DNA from: Novilysobacter_A longmucuonensis
GTDB taxonomy: Bacteria; Pseudomonadota; Gammaproteobacteria; Xanthomonadales; Xanthomonadaceae
Length of the DNA: 64,000 nt
Assembly (NCBI RefSeq): GCF_046600735.1
Contig: NZ_JBJMAW010000012.1
Location: 1-64,000, forward strand
Reading direction: 5' to 3'
Shown one piece after another: positions 41,781 to 50,259 of this stretch. The notes under the pieces were generated by a model that was not told the origin of the DNA, did no database searches, and saw only the letters and a list, made by a program, of their open reading frames with translations. A program made the translations under genes and the position numbers. Each line of letters begins with the position of its first letter. Position 1 is the first letter of the stretch.

Positions 41781-42342
41781 GTGGCTGTAGCTGTGGCTGT
41801 GGCTGTGGCTGCAACGCCAATGAACCTGCGTCGTATCTCCACAGACCCCGAAGGGGCGGCGCACATGGATGTGCGGCGTTTTCCGACCGAGGCAGGATGC
41901 CGAGTCGGAAAATCCCCGCTTCGCCCGCACGGCAAGGTGTTTGAAGTGTCGGGGAAGGGCCTTTCTTTGGTTACTTTCTTTGGCCCTTGCAAAGAAAGTG
42001 ACTCGCCTTCAGGCGAAAGCATTTGATCGTTGCCTGTCTACCGCCTACGGATGTTTTTAAGGTTGCGGCACGCTCAAGATCAACTTCAAGATCAAGATCA
42101 AGAGCTTCCGCCTGAAGGCGGGTCACTTTCTTTGATGAGCCCAAAGAACGTAACCAAAGAAAGGGCTCTCCTCGACACACCTCCCGTGCGGGCGTGGAGC
42201 AGCGCGGGGATTTTCCGACTCGCCATCCATGGCTCGGTCGGAAAACGGCGCACATCCATGTGCGCCGCCCCTTCGGGGTCTGTGGGTGCGGCGAGGGCGA
42301 TTCATTTGCGTTGGACAAAGCAACGGCAAAGGCAAAGGCACA
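41781..42342. repeat. 503-bp inverted-repeat element flanked and centred by hexamer repeats
   Basis: Left arm 41812-42020 and right arm 42104-42314 are long imperfect inverted copies. They share CAACGC.AATGAA at the outer ends, CAGACCCCGAAGGGGCGGC and a GCACATGGATGTGCG palindrome, then AAAGAAAG/CTTTCTTT blocks, ending at CGCCTTCAGGCG. The 83-base centre holds five CAAGAT-type hexamers (42075-42104). Five GTGGCT hexamers lie at the left edge (41781-41810) and three GGCAAA-type at the right. No transposase is encoded; short open frames inside are unconserved. This fills the 41702-42415 gap. Confidence 0.85.
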
Positions 42343-42415
42343 GCAGGGCAAGGGCCGGGGCTGGCCAGGTCGAAGTCGCTGGTCGCGCCTGTCCCCCTTC
42401 GGTATCGTTCCGCCA

Positions 42416-43222
42416 ATGAATTCACCACCCCCATACGCCGGCGCGACCACGCCCGAGAGTGCACCGGCCGCGCGGGTGCTTCGTTACCTGGTGCGGGTGC
42501 CGATGCTGCTGTGGCATCTGCTGGTGCACCTGCCCTTGACCCTGCTGCTGATCACGCCAGTGACCGCCAATCTGCGCCTGGGGTCGGAGAGCCTGGAGCA
42601 TCGCGTGATCCGGGCGTGGTCGGCGGGGCTGATGCGGGTGTTCGGCTTCCGCCTGCGCCGGGTCGGCACGCCGCTGCCGGGTGCGGCGATGTTCGTCGCC
42701 AACCATGTCAGCTGGGTCGACATTTCGGTGCTGCACAGCCAGCGCATGATGGGCTTCGTGGCCAAGCACGAGATCTCCAACTGGCCGCTGGTCGGCTGGC
42801 TCGCGGTGCGCGGCGAGACCATCTTCCATCTGCGCGGCAGCACCGAATCGCTCGGCGGGGTGCTGCACGAAATGCTGGCGCGGTTGCGCGGGAGCCGCTC
42901 GGTGGGCGTTTTTCCCGAGGGCGGCGCGCGCGGTGGGGGCGAAATCGGCCCGTTCCATGCGCGTATCTTCATGGCCGCAGTCGAAGCCGGCGTGCCGGTG
43001 CAACCCATCGCCCTGCGCTACGGCGAACGCGGCGCGGCGCAGCGGCTGGTCGCGTTCGGGCGCGGCGAAAGCTTCGTCGCCAACATCATCCGCCTGCTCG
43101 GCGAACCGGCGCGCCTGGCAGAGGTGCATTTCTTGGCGCCGATCGGCCCAGGCGAGGCCGAAGGCCGGCGCCGCATCGCCGACCTTGCGCGGCAGCGGAT
43201 CGTGGACGCGATGCAGTCGTGA
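42416..43222 (+). CDS. 1-acyl-sn-glycerol-3-phosphate acyltransferase (PlsC-like)
   Basis: A 268-residue membrane acyltransferase. The catalytic motif NHVSWVD (H and D four residues apart) is near residue 100, and FPEGGARGGGEIGPFHARIF is the second conserved block binding the phosphate of the acceptor. Two hydrophobic segments precede the motif. It should acylate lysophosphatidic acid or a related lysolipid. The TGA overlaps the GTG of the following hydrolase. The start at 42416 lies after the repeat element. Confidence 0.9.
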   Translation: MNSPPPYAGATTPESAPAARVLRYLVRVPMLLWHLLVHLPLTLLLITPVTANLRLGSESLEHRVIRAWSAGLMRVFGFRLRRVGTPLPGAAMFVANHVSWVDISVLHSQRMMGFVAKHEISNWPLVGWLAVRGETIFHLRGSTESLGGVLHEMLARLRGSRSVGVFPEGGARGGGEIGPFHARIFMAAVEAGVPVQPIALRYGERGAAQRLVAFGRGESFVANIIRLLGEPARLAEVHFLAPIGPGEAEGRRRIADLARQRIVDAMQS

Positions 43223-44355
43223 GGCCGGAAATCGGAAATAGCGAATCTGGGATCGTAGAAGCGGGCTCTGCTCCTGCTCTTGCCAATCCCAATCCCAATC
43301 CACCATTCCCGGTTCCCGGCTTCACATTGACCGCCGCCGACTACCGACCGCCGCGCTGGCTGCGCAATGCGCACCTGCAATCGGCGCTCGGCTCCAGTGC
43401 GCTGCGGCGGCGCCAGGGCGAGCGCAGCCTGGCCGCGAGCGGCGCGGTCACCACCGAACACCTGATCGACGGCGGCGAGGGCGTGCGCCTGCAGGGTCTG
43501 CACAGTGCCGTGCCCGGGGTCGCGCCGCAGGGACTGGTGTTGCTGCTGCACGGCTGGGAGGGCAGCGTCGATTCGAGCTACATGCGGCTGACCGCGGCCC
43601 AGCTGCTGGCCTGCGGGTTCGAGGTGTTCCGGCTCAACTTCCGCGACCACGGCAACACCCACCACCTCAACGAAGGGTTGTTTCACTCCAACCGGATCGA
43701 CGAGGTGGTGCACGCCGCGCGCGAGGTCGCCCGACGCTTCCCGCTGCGGCCGCTGTCGGTCGCGGGATATTCGCTGGGCGGCAACTTCGCGCTGCGGCTG
43801 GCACTGCATGCACCGCGCGCGGGGCTGGCGCTGACCCACGTCGCCGCAGTGTGCCCGGTGCTCGACCCGGCGCTGACCATGGACGCAATGGAGCGTGGCT
43901 TCCCGCCGTACCTGTGGCACTTCGAGCGCAAGTGGCGCGAGTCGCTCGCCCGCAAGCGCAAGCTGTTCCCGCAGCAGTTGGGTGTCGACGACCGCACGCT
44001 CGGCCTGCGCATGCGTGCGCTGACCCAGTGGATGGTCGAGCGCCACACCGACTTCGGCACGCTCGAGCGCTATTTCGACGGCTATTCGATCGCCGGCGCG
44101 CGGCTGGCCGCGCTGGAGGTGCCGGTCAGCATCCTGATGGCGGCCGACGATCCGGTGATCCCGGTCGAGGGCTTCCATGCGCTGCCGCTGCCGGACACCG
44201 CCACGCTGGAGATCGCACGCTGGGGCGGCCATTGCGGCTTTCTCGAGAATGCGCGGCTGGACGGTTTCGCCGAGCGCTGGATCGCCTTGCGCATGGCCGC
44301 CGCGGCGGCCGCGCCGGTGCCTGCGGCTACAATGGCGGCTTCGTCTCACGCCTGA
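43219..44355 (+). CDS. YheT-type alpha/beta hydrolase
   Basis: A 378-residue reading. The conserved domain starts at DYRPPRWLRNAHLQSALGS, includes LLLHGWEGSVDSSYM (oxyanion region) and the nucleophile elbow AGYSLGGNFAL, and ends near HCGFLENAR, the catalytic His. GTG 43219 overlaps the previous stop. The first 35 codons are unusual, with NPNPNPPFPVPG translated from a period-6 repeat, so the real N-terminus may lie at TTG 43327. The family includes esterases acting on short-chain acyl compounds; substrate unknown. Confidence 0.85.
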   Translation: MRPEIGNSESGIVEAGSAPALANPNPNPPFPVPGFTLTAADYRPPRWLRNAHLQSALGSSALRRRQGERSLAASGAVTTEHLIDGGEGVRLQGLHSAVPGVAPQGLVLLLHGWEGSVDSSYMRLTAAQLLACGFEVFRLNFRDHGNTHHLNEGLFHSNRIDEVVHAAREVARRFPLRPLSVAGYSLGGNFALRLALHAPRAGLALTHVAAVCPVLDPALTMDAMERGFPPYLWHFERKWRESLARKRKLFPQQLGVDDRTLGLRMRALTQWMVERHTDFGTLERYFDGYSIAGARLAALEVPVSILMAADDPVIPVEGFHALPLPDTATLEIARWGGHCGFLENARLDGFAERWIALRMAAAAAAPVPAATMAASSHA

Positions 44356-44362
44356 GTTGTCC

Positions 44363-46456
44363 ATGTCCGAGCCGGTGTACCAGTCCATCATCGACGCCCT
44401 CCGCCGCAACGCCGCGGCCGAGGCCCTGCCGGCCGCGCGCGAGGCAGTGGCGCAACAGCCCGATGACCCGATGGCGCACCGCCTGCTCGCCGCCGCGCTG
44501 CGGCTGGAGGGCGACCGCGACGGCGCGATCGCCGCCATTGACCAGGCGATCGGGCTGGCGCCCGACGACGCCAACCTGCACCTGGAGCGCGCCGGCCTGC
44601 TGCTGGCCGAACGCCAACTCGACGAGGCCCAGGCCGCGCTCGCGCGCAGCGTCGGACTCGACCCCAACCAGTTCCGCGCCTACATCGCGCAGGCCCAGCT
44701 TGCACTCGACCGCGGCGACCTCGACGAGGCCGAGCGCCTGGCCCGCACCGCCGCGCGCATCGCGCCCGAGCATCCGCACCTGGCCGCAATCGAAGGCACG
44801 CTGGCGCTACGCCGCGGCGATGCCGACCGCGCGCTGGCGGTGCTGTCCGGCGCGATCGAGCGCTGGCCGGAAGAGCCGCAGCTGCGGCACGCACTGGGCG
44901 TCGCCTACCTCGCCAAGGGCCACTTCGCGTTCGCCGAACAGGTCTTCCGCCAGTTGCTCGACAAGAGCCCCGACAACGCCCCGCTGCGCGCGCTGGTCGC
45001 CGACGTGGTCGCCCGCCAGGGCCGCCCCAGCGATGCCGCCGACCTCCTCGCACCGCTGCTCGAGGACCCGCGCGCACCGGCCGCGACGCGGCGCCTGATC
45101 GGCGAGATCGAACTGCGCGCCGGCCGCAACGAGCGCGCACTGGAACTGCTGCGCGAAGCGATGGCCGCGCAGCCGCAGGACCGCCGCGCGATCGCCGGCG
45201 CGGTCGAGGCCTGGCGCCGGCTCGACCGTGCCGACGATGCACGCGCGACGCTGGACGCCACGCTGGCAACCCATCCGCAGGTGGTCGACCTGTGGCGCGC
45301 GCGACTGGCGTTCGAGGGGTTCGCCGACGACGCCGCGCGTGCGGTGGTGCAGCGCTGGCTGGTGGCCATGCCCGACGCGGTGCCGGCGCTTGAATCCATG
45401 TCCACGATCGAGGAACAGGCCGGCAACCACGAGGCGGCCGAGGCGCTGGCACGGCGCATCGTCGAGCTCGAGCCCGGCCATTTGCGCGCCGAGTTGCGCC
45501 TGATCGACGGGCTGGTCCAGCGCGGCGACAACGATGCGGCGCTGGCGCGGGTCGATGACCTGCTCGGCACCGCGGCCACTGACGACGCGCAGCGCAACCT
45601 GCGTCATCTGCGTGCGCGCACGCTCGATGTTATCGGCCGCCCTGCCGAAGCGGTGACCGGCTGGGCCGCGCTGCACGCCGAGGTGGTCGAGCGGCAACTG
45701 CCGCTGCCGCAGCCGCAGCCGGCCCCGGATACCTGGCCGCCGCTGGCGCCGATGCCCGAGCCGGCACGTGGCGTGCTGCTGTTGTGGGGCGCGCCGGGTT
45801 CGCTGGTGGAGCGCATCGCGGCGACCCTGCATGCCAGCCGCGCGCCGCTGTGCGTCGACCGCTACGGGCCGAACCCGCCGCACGATTTTTTCCAGCGTTA
45901 CGACGCCGCGCCGCAGCTGCGCGACGGCAGCCTCGATCCGCAGTCGGCGGTCGAGCAATGGCGCGCCGCGCTGCCGGCGCGCCGCCCGCAGGTCAAGGCC
46001 GAGGCGCCGGTGTTCGACTGGTTGCTGTGGTGGGACAACGCGCTGCTGCTGGCGCTGCGCCCGCAGCTGCCCGAGGCGCTGCTGATGATCGCGCTGCGCG
46101 ATCCCCGCGACATGCTGCTGGACTGGCTGGCGTTCGGGGCGCCGGCGCCGTTCGCGCTGGCTTCGCCGGAGGCCGGTGCGCGGTGGCTGGCGGCGGTGCT
46201 GGAGCAGGTCGCCGAGTTGCACGAGCAGGACCTGCTCCCGCACCGGCTGATCCGGCTGGACGACATCGCCAACGATCCGAACGCACTCGGCCAGGCAGTC
46301 GCCAATGCGCTGGGAGCGCGTACCGCGCCGACACCGGCGCAGGCACTGCCGCCGCGCTTCGCGCCGGGCCACTGGCGCGACTATGCCGAGCCGCTGGCCG
46401 ACGCGTTCGCCACCCTCGCCCCGGTCGCGCAGCGACTCGGCTATCCGGAAAACTAG
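44363..46456 (+). CDS. TPR protein with C-terminal sulfotransferase-like domain
   Basis: A 697-residue protein. Residues 1-430 carry about a dozen tetratricopeptide repeats (for example MAHRLLAAALRLEGDRDGAI, AIDQAIGLAPDDANLHLERA). From about residue 470 the domain RGVLLLWGAPGSLVERIAATL occupies the place of the 5'-phosphosulfate loop in the TPR-sulfotransferase family, but the usual PRSGST signature is replaced by GAPGS. LLDWLAFGAPAP and LPHRLIRLDDIANDP match later family positions. Catalysis may be lost or altered. It starts seven bases after the hydrolase stop. Confidence 0.82.
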   Translation: MSEPVYQSIIDALRRNAAAEALPAAREAVAQQPDDPMAHRLLAAALRLEGDRDGAIAAIDQAIGLAPDDANLHLERAGLLLAERQLDEAQAALARSVGLDPNQFRAYIAQAQLALDRGDLDEAERLARTAARIAPEHPHLAAIEGTLALRRGDADRALAVLSGAIERWPEEPQLRHALGVAYLAKGHFAFAEQVFRQLLDKSPDNAPLRALVADVVARQGRPSDAADLLAPLLEDPRAPAATRRLIGEIELRAGRNERALELLREAMAAQPQDRRAIAGAVEAWRRLDRADDARATLDATLATHPQVVDLWRARLAFEGFADDAARAVVQRWLVAMPDAVPALESMSTIEEQAGNHEAAEALARRIVELEPGHLRAELRLIDGLVQRGDNDAALARVDDLLGTAATDDAQRNLRHLRARTLDVIGRPAEAVTGWAALHAEVVERQLPLPQPQPAPDTWPPLAPMPEPARGVLLLWGAPGSLVERIAATLHASRAPLCVDRYGPNPPHDFFQRYDAAPQLRDGSLDPQSAVEQWRAALPARRPQVKAEAPVFDWLLWWDNALLLALRPQLPEALLMIALRDPRDMLLDWLAFGAPAPFALASPEAGARWLAAVLEQVAELHEQDLLPHRLIRLDDIANDPNALGQAVANALGARTAPTPAQALPPRFAPGHWRDYAEPLADAFATLAPVAQRLGYPEN

Positions 46457-46474
46457 TCCGCGCAATACGCTCTT

Positions 46475-46620
46475 GTAGGAGCGGCCCATGGCCGCGAGCT
46501 TTTCGCCAAGCCTGCGGAAGACTCCCGGTTTCTTGGCGTGCGGGAAAGGCCGGGCGACTGGGAAATCCTTGACGCGGCGCGGCGGGAAGGTAGAGCTCGC
46601 GGCCATGGGCCGCTCCTACA
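46475..46620. repeat. Divergent inverted REP pair
   Basis: GTAGGAGCGGCCCATGGCCG at 46475 and GCGGCCATGGGCCGCTCCTA at about 46600-46619 enclose about 105 bases. The stem loop CATG matches the right-hand unit at 23870. Confidence 0.88.
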
Positions 46621-46722
46621 ACACCAATGCGGCCGGGGTGGATGCGGCCGGCGAGCGGCAGGTGGCCCGCTCCCGCACAAGCGTTCTGGCAGACTGGGCC
46701 CGTCCCCATGCGGAGCCCACCG

Positions 46723-47343
46723 ATGCGCATCCACAGCGACAGTTTCCAGCACCGCCAGCGGTTGCCGCGCGAATTCGCCGCCGGTCAGCGCGATGGCGAT
46801 GACGTCGGCTTCGGCGCTAACCGCAACCCGCACCTGGCCTGGGATGCGGTGCCCGAAGGCACCCGCTCGTTCGCGCTGCTGTGCATCGACCCGGACGTGC
46901 CGACCGTGGCCGAGATGGTCGGCAAGGCCGGCGTGGAGATCCCGGTGGAGCAGCCGCGCACCGAGTTCATCCACTGGGCGATGATCGATATCCGCGCCGA
47001 CGTGCGCGAGATCGCCGCCGGCAGTTGCAGCGACGGCGTGGTGCCGCACGGCAAGCGCCATCCGTCCGGGCCACCCGGCGCGCGCCAGGGCCTCAACAGC
47101 TACACCGGCTGGTTTGCCGGTGACGCCGAGCTGGCCGGCGACTGGTTCGGCTACGACGGCCCGTTCCCGCCGCCCAACGACCTGCGCGAGCACCGTTATT
47201 TCTTCCGCCTGTTCGCGCTGGACCTCGCCACGCTCGAGCTGCCCGACAGGTTCACCGCCGCCGACGTACTGCGCGCGATGCACGGGCACGTATTGGCCGA
47301 AGCGCTGACCTACGCGACCTATTCGCTGCATCCGGACGTGTAG
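46723..47343 (+). CDS. YbhB/YbcL-type PEBP-family protein
   Basis: A 206-residue phosphatidylethanolamine-binding-like protein. NPHLAWDAVPEGTRSFALL and CIDPDVP form the first conserved block, and FIHWAMIDI and YDGPFPPPNDLREHRYFFRL the second, typical of bacterial homologues of Raf kinase inhibitor protein. An inserted segment near residues 60-80 (VAEMVGKAGVEIPVEQPRTE) is longer than in YbhB. No signal peptide. Function in bacteria is unknown. ATG 46723 begins MRIHSDSFQ, the family start. Confidence 0.88.
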   Translation: MRIHSDSFQHRQRLPREFAAGQRDGDDVGFGANRNPHLAWDAVPEGTRSFALLCIDPDVPTVAEMVGKAGVEIPVEQPRTEFIHWAMIDIRADVREIAAGSCSDGVVPHGKRHPSGPPGARQGLNSYTGWFAGDAELAGDWFGYDGPFPPPNDLREHRYFFRLFALDLATLELPDRFTAADVLRAMHGHVLAEALTYATYSLHPDV

Positions 47344-47470
47344 CCCCTCCCCCTAGCGGGGCAAGGTTCCGCAGGGCGGATGAGGGCGCGCACGCGATCG
47401 CAGCACCCGAGGCAAGCGCGTTCCGCACGCCCTCACCCCGTCCCTCTCCCGTTAACGGGAGAGGGGGCCA
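47341..47470. repeat. Type B interspersed repeat
   Basis: Left arm CCCCTCCCCCTAGCGGGG...GGATGAGGGCG and right arm CGCCCTCACCCCGTCCCTCTC...GGGAGAGGGGG, with a CGTTAACG centre in the right stem. It fills the gap between convergent PEBP and uppP genes and may act as a bidirectional barrier. Confidence 0.78.
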
Positions 47471-47487
47471 ATCACGCCCGCCGCCGC

Positions 47488-48282
47488 TCAACCGCCGGCC
47501 GGCAGCCACAGCAGCAAGCCCACGCCGAGCACGATCCGGTAGATCGCGAACGGGGTGTAGCGATGGCGCTTGATGTAGCCCAGCAGCCAGCGCACCGCGA
47601 TGAAGCCGGTCGCGGTCGCGGCGGCGAACGCCAGCGCCATCTCGCCCCAGGCCTCCTGGCTGGCGCCTGCGTCGAGGAAGTGCTCCAGCAGCGCATAGCC
47701 GCTGGCGGCGAACATCGTCGGGATGCCGACCAGGAACACGAACTCGGTCGCCGCCGAGCGCTTGCCGGTGCCGGCCAGCATCGCCATGAAGATTGCCGCG
47801 GCCGAGCGCGAAGTGCCGGGGAACACGCCCGCCACGACCTGTGCCAAACCCACCAGGACCGCGACCTTCCAGGTGATCAGTGCCGATTCGGGCCGGCGCG
47901 CGGCCAAGCGTTCGGCCACCAGCATCCAGATGCCGCCAAGGATCAGCGCGATTGCGATCGGCGAGACGGTGTCCGGCAGCTGCCAGCCGGCCAGCCGCAC
48001 CGGCAGCCCGACCGCGGCGGTGACCGCGAACGCCGCGGCGATCTTCAGTGCGTAGTCGCGGTGCTCGCGCTCGCGCAGGCCGGTGGCCAGCGCCCAGATG
48101 CGCTGCCGGAACACCAGCGTGATCGCCAGGATCGCGCCGGCCTGGATGATGATGTTGAACAGGTCCGAGCGGCTGCCGAGCCAGTGCTGGGCGATCAGCA
48201 GGTGGCCGGTGCTGGAGATCGGCAGGAATTCGGTCAGGCCTTCGATGATGCCGAGCAGGAGGGCGGCGAGCAGGTCGGTCAT
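47488..48282 (-). CDS. uppP: Undecaprenyl-diphosphate phosphatase
   Basis: The BacA/UppP enzyme of 264 residues dephosphorylates undecaprenyl diphosphate so that the carrier can be reused in cell-wall synthesis. Eight hydrophobic segments are visible. The catalytic Glu block is IIEGLTEFLPISSTGHLL near the N-terminus, and FPGTSRSAAAIF is the second motif with the essential Arg/Ser. It reads away from glnA and is followed by the type B repeat, then the PEBP gene on the other strand. Confidence 0.95.
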   Translation of the reverse strand: MTDLLAALLLGIIEGLTEFLPISSTGHLLIAQHWLGSRSDLFNIIIQAGAILAITLVFRQRIWALATGLREREHRDYALKIAAAFAVTAAVGLPVRLAGWQLPDTVSPIAIALILGGIWMLVAERLAARRPESALITWKVAVLVGLAQVVAGVFPGTSRSAAAIFMAMLAGTGKRSAATEFVFLVGIPTMFAASGYALLEHFLDAGASQEAWGEMALAFAAATATGFIAVRWLLGYIKRHRYTPFAIYRIVLGVGLLLWLPAGG

Positions 48283-48337
48283 TCAGGAGCCGGGGATTGA
48301 GAATTGAGGGGTTGGGAACGCGGACTCGGGCGTGATC

Positions 48338-48397
48338 GGGACTCGGGACTCGGGACTCGGGACTCGGGACTCGGGACTCGGGACTCGGGACTCGGGA
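48338..48397 (+). repeat. GGGACTC heptamer array upstream of glnA
   Basis: Eight and a half copies of GGGACTC between the uppP start and the glnA control region, the same unit as at 40261. Confidence 0.97.
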
Positions 48398-48427
48398 ACA
48401 GCGTGGCAGCATAGCGGAACCCATGCC

Positions 48428-48442
48428 GCACCGATTTGGTGC
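48428..48442 (+). promoter_or_regulatory. NtrC-type enhancer site for glnA
   Basis: GCACC-GATTT-GGTGC is a perfect dyad matching the NtrC consensus GCACC-N5-GGTGC. It lies about 125 bases before the expected glnA start of transcription. The ntrBC genes of this window probably act on it. Confidence 0.85.
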
Positions 48443-48535
48443 GAGCTGTCGACAGGCCGCTCCGGATCAGTGCAGTCGCAGCCGTCCGCGACCCCGCCCA
48501 CTCATGATTTCAATGGCCTACAGCTTCCGAATCAT

Positions 48536-48550
48536 TGGCACGGTCGTTGC
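48536..48550 (+). promoter_or_regulatory. Sigma-54 promoter of glnA
   Basis: TGGCAC-GGTCG-TTGC is an exact match to the sigma-54 core TGGCAC-N5-TTGC. The message would start about 12 bases downstream, near 48562, giving a leader of about 100 bases that contains the inverted GAGTCCC array. Confidence 0.88.
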
Positions 48551-48584
48551 GTGACAGTACCCAGTGCCCCGGCTCCTGCTTTTC

Positions 48585-48634
48585 GAGTCCCGAGTCCCGA
48601 GTCCCGACGAGTCCCGAGCCGTACCCCGAGTCCC
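48585..48634 (-). repeat. GAGTCCC heptamer array in the glnA leader
   Basis: Four to five copies of GAGTCCC, the reverse complement of the upstream array, with GAC and GAGCCGTACCCC interruptions. It lies between the sigma-54 promoter and the glnA start codon. Confidence 0.9.
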
Positions 48635-48664
48635 ATCTTCCATCCAGCCCCCGGAGATCCACCA

Positions 48665-50074
48665 ATGTCCCTTGAACACGTCGAGAAGCTCATAAAGGAC
48701 CACAAGGTCGAATTCGTCGACCTGCGCTTCGCCGACATGCGCGGCGTGCAGCACCACATCAGCTTTCCCAAGTCGATCGTCGAGCCGGGTCTGTTCGAGG
48801 ACGGCAAGATGTTCGACGGCTCCTCGATCAGCGGCTGGAAGGGCATCCACCAGTCCGACATGGTGCTGCTGCCGGACGCCTCGACCGCGTTCCTGGACCC
48901 GTTCACCGCCGACCCGACGCTGGTGCTGACCTGCGACATCCTCGATCCGGCCACCATGCAGGCCTATTCGCGCGATCCGCGCGGCATCGCCAAGCGCGCC
49001 GAGGCCTACCTCAAGTCCAGCGGCATCGCCGAGCAGGCGTTCTTCGGGCCGGAACCGGAGTTCTTCATCTTCGATTCGGTGCGCTACGCCAACGACATGG
49101 GCCACACCTTCTTCCATGTCGACTCCGAGGAGGCGGCCTGGAACTCCGGACGCGACTACGAAGGCGGCAATACCGGCTACCGGCCCGGGGTGAAGGGCGG
49201 GTATTTCCCGGTCGCACCGCTGGACACGCTGCACGACATCCGCGCCGAGATGTGCAAGACCCTCGAATCGGTCGGCATCGAGGTCGAGGTGCACCACCAC
49301 GAGGTGGCCAACGCCGGCCAGTGCGAGATCGGCACCAAGTTCAACTCGCTGGTGAAGAAGGCCGACGAGTTGCTGACGATGAAGTACATCGTCAAGAACG
49401 TCGCCCACCGCAACGGCAAGACCGCCACCTTCATGCCCAAGCCCATCGTCGGCGACAACGGCAGCGGCATGCACGTGCACCAGAGCCTGGCCAAGGGCGG
49501 CAACAACCTGTTCTCCGGCGACGGCTACGGCGGCCTGAGCCAGATGGCGCTGTGGTACATCGGCGGCATCTTCAAGCACGCCCGCGCGATCAACGCGTTC
49601 GCCAATTCCACCACCAACTCGTACAAGCGCCTGGTGCCGGGCTTCGAGGCGCCGGTAATGCTGGCGTATTCGGCCAGCAACCGCTCGGCGAGCTGCCGCA
49701 TCCCGTACGTCGCCAACCCCAAGGCGCGCCGCATCGAGATGCGCTTCCCCGACCCGATGAACTCCGGCTACCTGATCTTCGCCGCGCTGATGATGGCCGG
49801 CCTGGACGGCATCAAGCACCAGATCGACCCGGGCGAGCCCAGCGACAAGGACCTCTACGACCTGCCGCCCGAAGAGGCCAAGGACATCCCGACCGTCTGC
49901 CACAGCCTCGACCAGGCGCTTGACTGCCTCGACAAGGACCGCGACTTCCTCAAGGCCGGCGGGGTGTTCACCGACGACTTCATCGACGCCTACATCGGTC
50001 TGAAGATGAAGGAGGTCACCGCATTCCGCGGCGCGACCCACCCGCTCGAGTACCAGATGTACTACGCGATCTAG
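48665..50074 (+). CDS. glnA: Glutamine synthetase, type I
   Basis: The 469-residue enzyme condenses ammonia and glutamate using ATP. MFDGSSISGWKGIHQSDM, FFGPEPEFFIFD, HHHEVANAGQCEIG (metal ligands) and KPIVGDNGSGMHVHQSL (ATP site) are all present. NRSASCRIP is the phosphate-binding loop. Tyr398 in KDLYDLPPEEAKDIP is the site for reversible adenylylation, so it is the GSI-beta type, controlled by GlnE. Transcription is probably sigma-54/NtrC dependent given the upstream sites. Confidence 0.98.
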   Translation: MSLEHVEKLIKDHKVEFVDLRFADMRGVQHHISFPKSIVEPGLFEDGKMFDGSSISGWKGIHQSDMVLLPDASTAFLDPFTADPTLVLTCDILDPATMQAYSRDPRGIAKRAEAYLKSSGIAEQAFFGPEPEFFIFDSVRYANDMGHTFFHVDSEEAAWNSGRDYEGGNTGYRPGVKGGYFPVAPLDTLHDIRAEMCKTLESVGIEVEVHHHEVANAGQCEIGTKFNSLVKKADELLTMKYIVKNVAHRNGKTATFMPKPIVGDNGSGMHVHQSLAKGGNNLFSGDGYGGLSQMALWYIGGIFKHARAINAFANSTTNSYKRLVPGFEAPVMLAYSASNRSASCRIPYVANPKARRIEMRFPDPMNSGYLIFAALMMAGLDGIKHQIDPGEPSDKDLYDLPPEEAKDIPTVCHSLDQALDCLDKDRDFLKAGGVFTDDFIDAYIGLKMKEVTAFRGATHPLEYQMYYAI

Positions 50075-50130
50075 ACGCGGGCGCCGGTAACCGCCGGCGT
50101 CCTCATCGCAACGCGGGCCGCGCAGCTTCT

Positions 50131-50205
50131 GTAGGAGCGGCTTCAGCCGCGATCGGCTGCGACGTGGGCATCCGATTGTGGTTGGCGGCTGAAGCCGCTC
50201 CTACA
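50131..50205. repeat. Inverted REP pair after glnA
   Basis: GTAGGAGCGGCTTCAGCCGC at 50131 and GGCGGCTGAAGCCGCTCCTA ending near 50203 enclose about 35 bases. Its position just after glnA could stabilise that mRNA or limit read-through into the sigma-factor operon. Confidence 0.92.
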
Positions 50206-50259
50206 GGGCGGGGTCGCCTCTGCTTAAACCCCGTGCCGCCGTGGCGCATCCGAGTGACT

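Noticed and set aside
41781..42026. Small protein-coding frames inside the 503-bp inverted repeat
   Set aside because: They read through palindromes and hexamer repeats (MAVAVAVAVA...), and related frames arise from both arms on both strands, as expected of a non-coding repeat.
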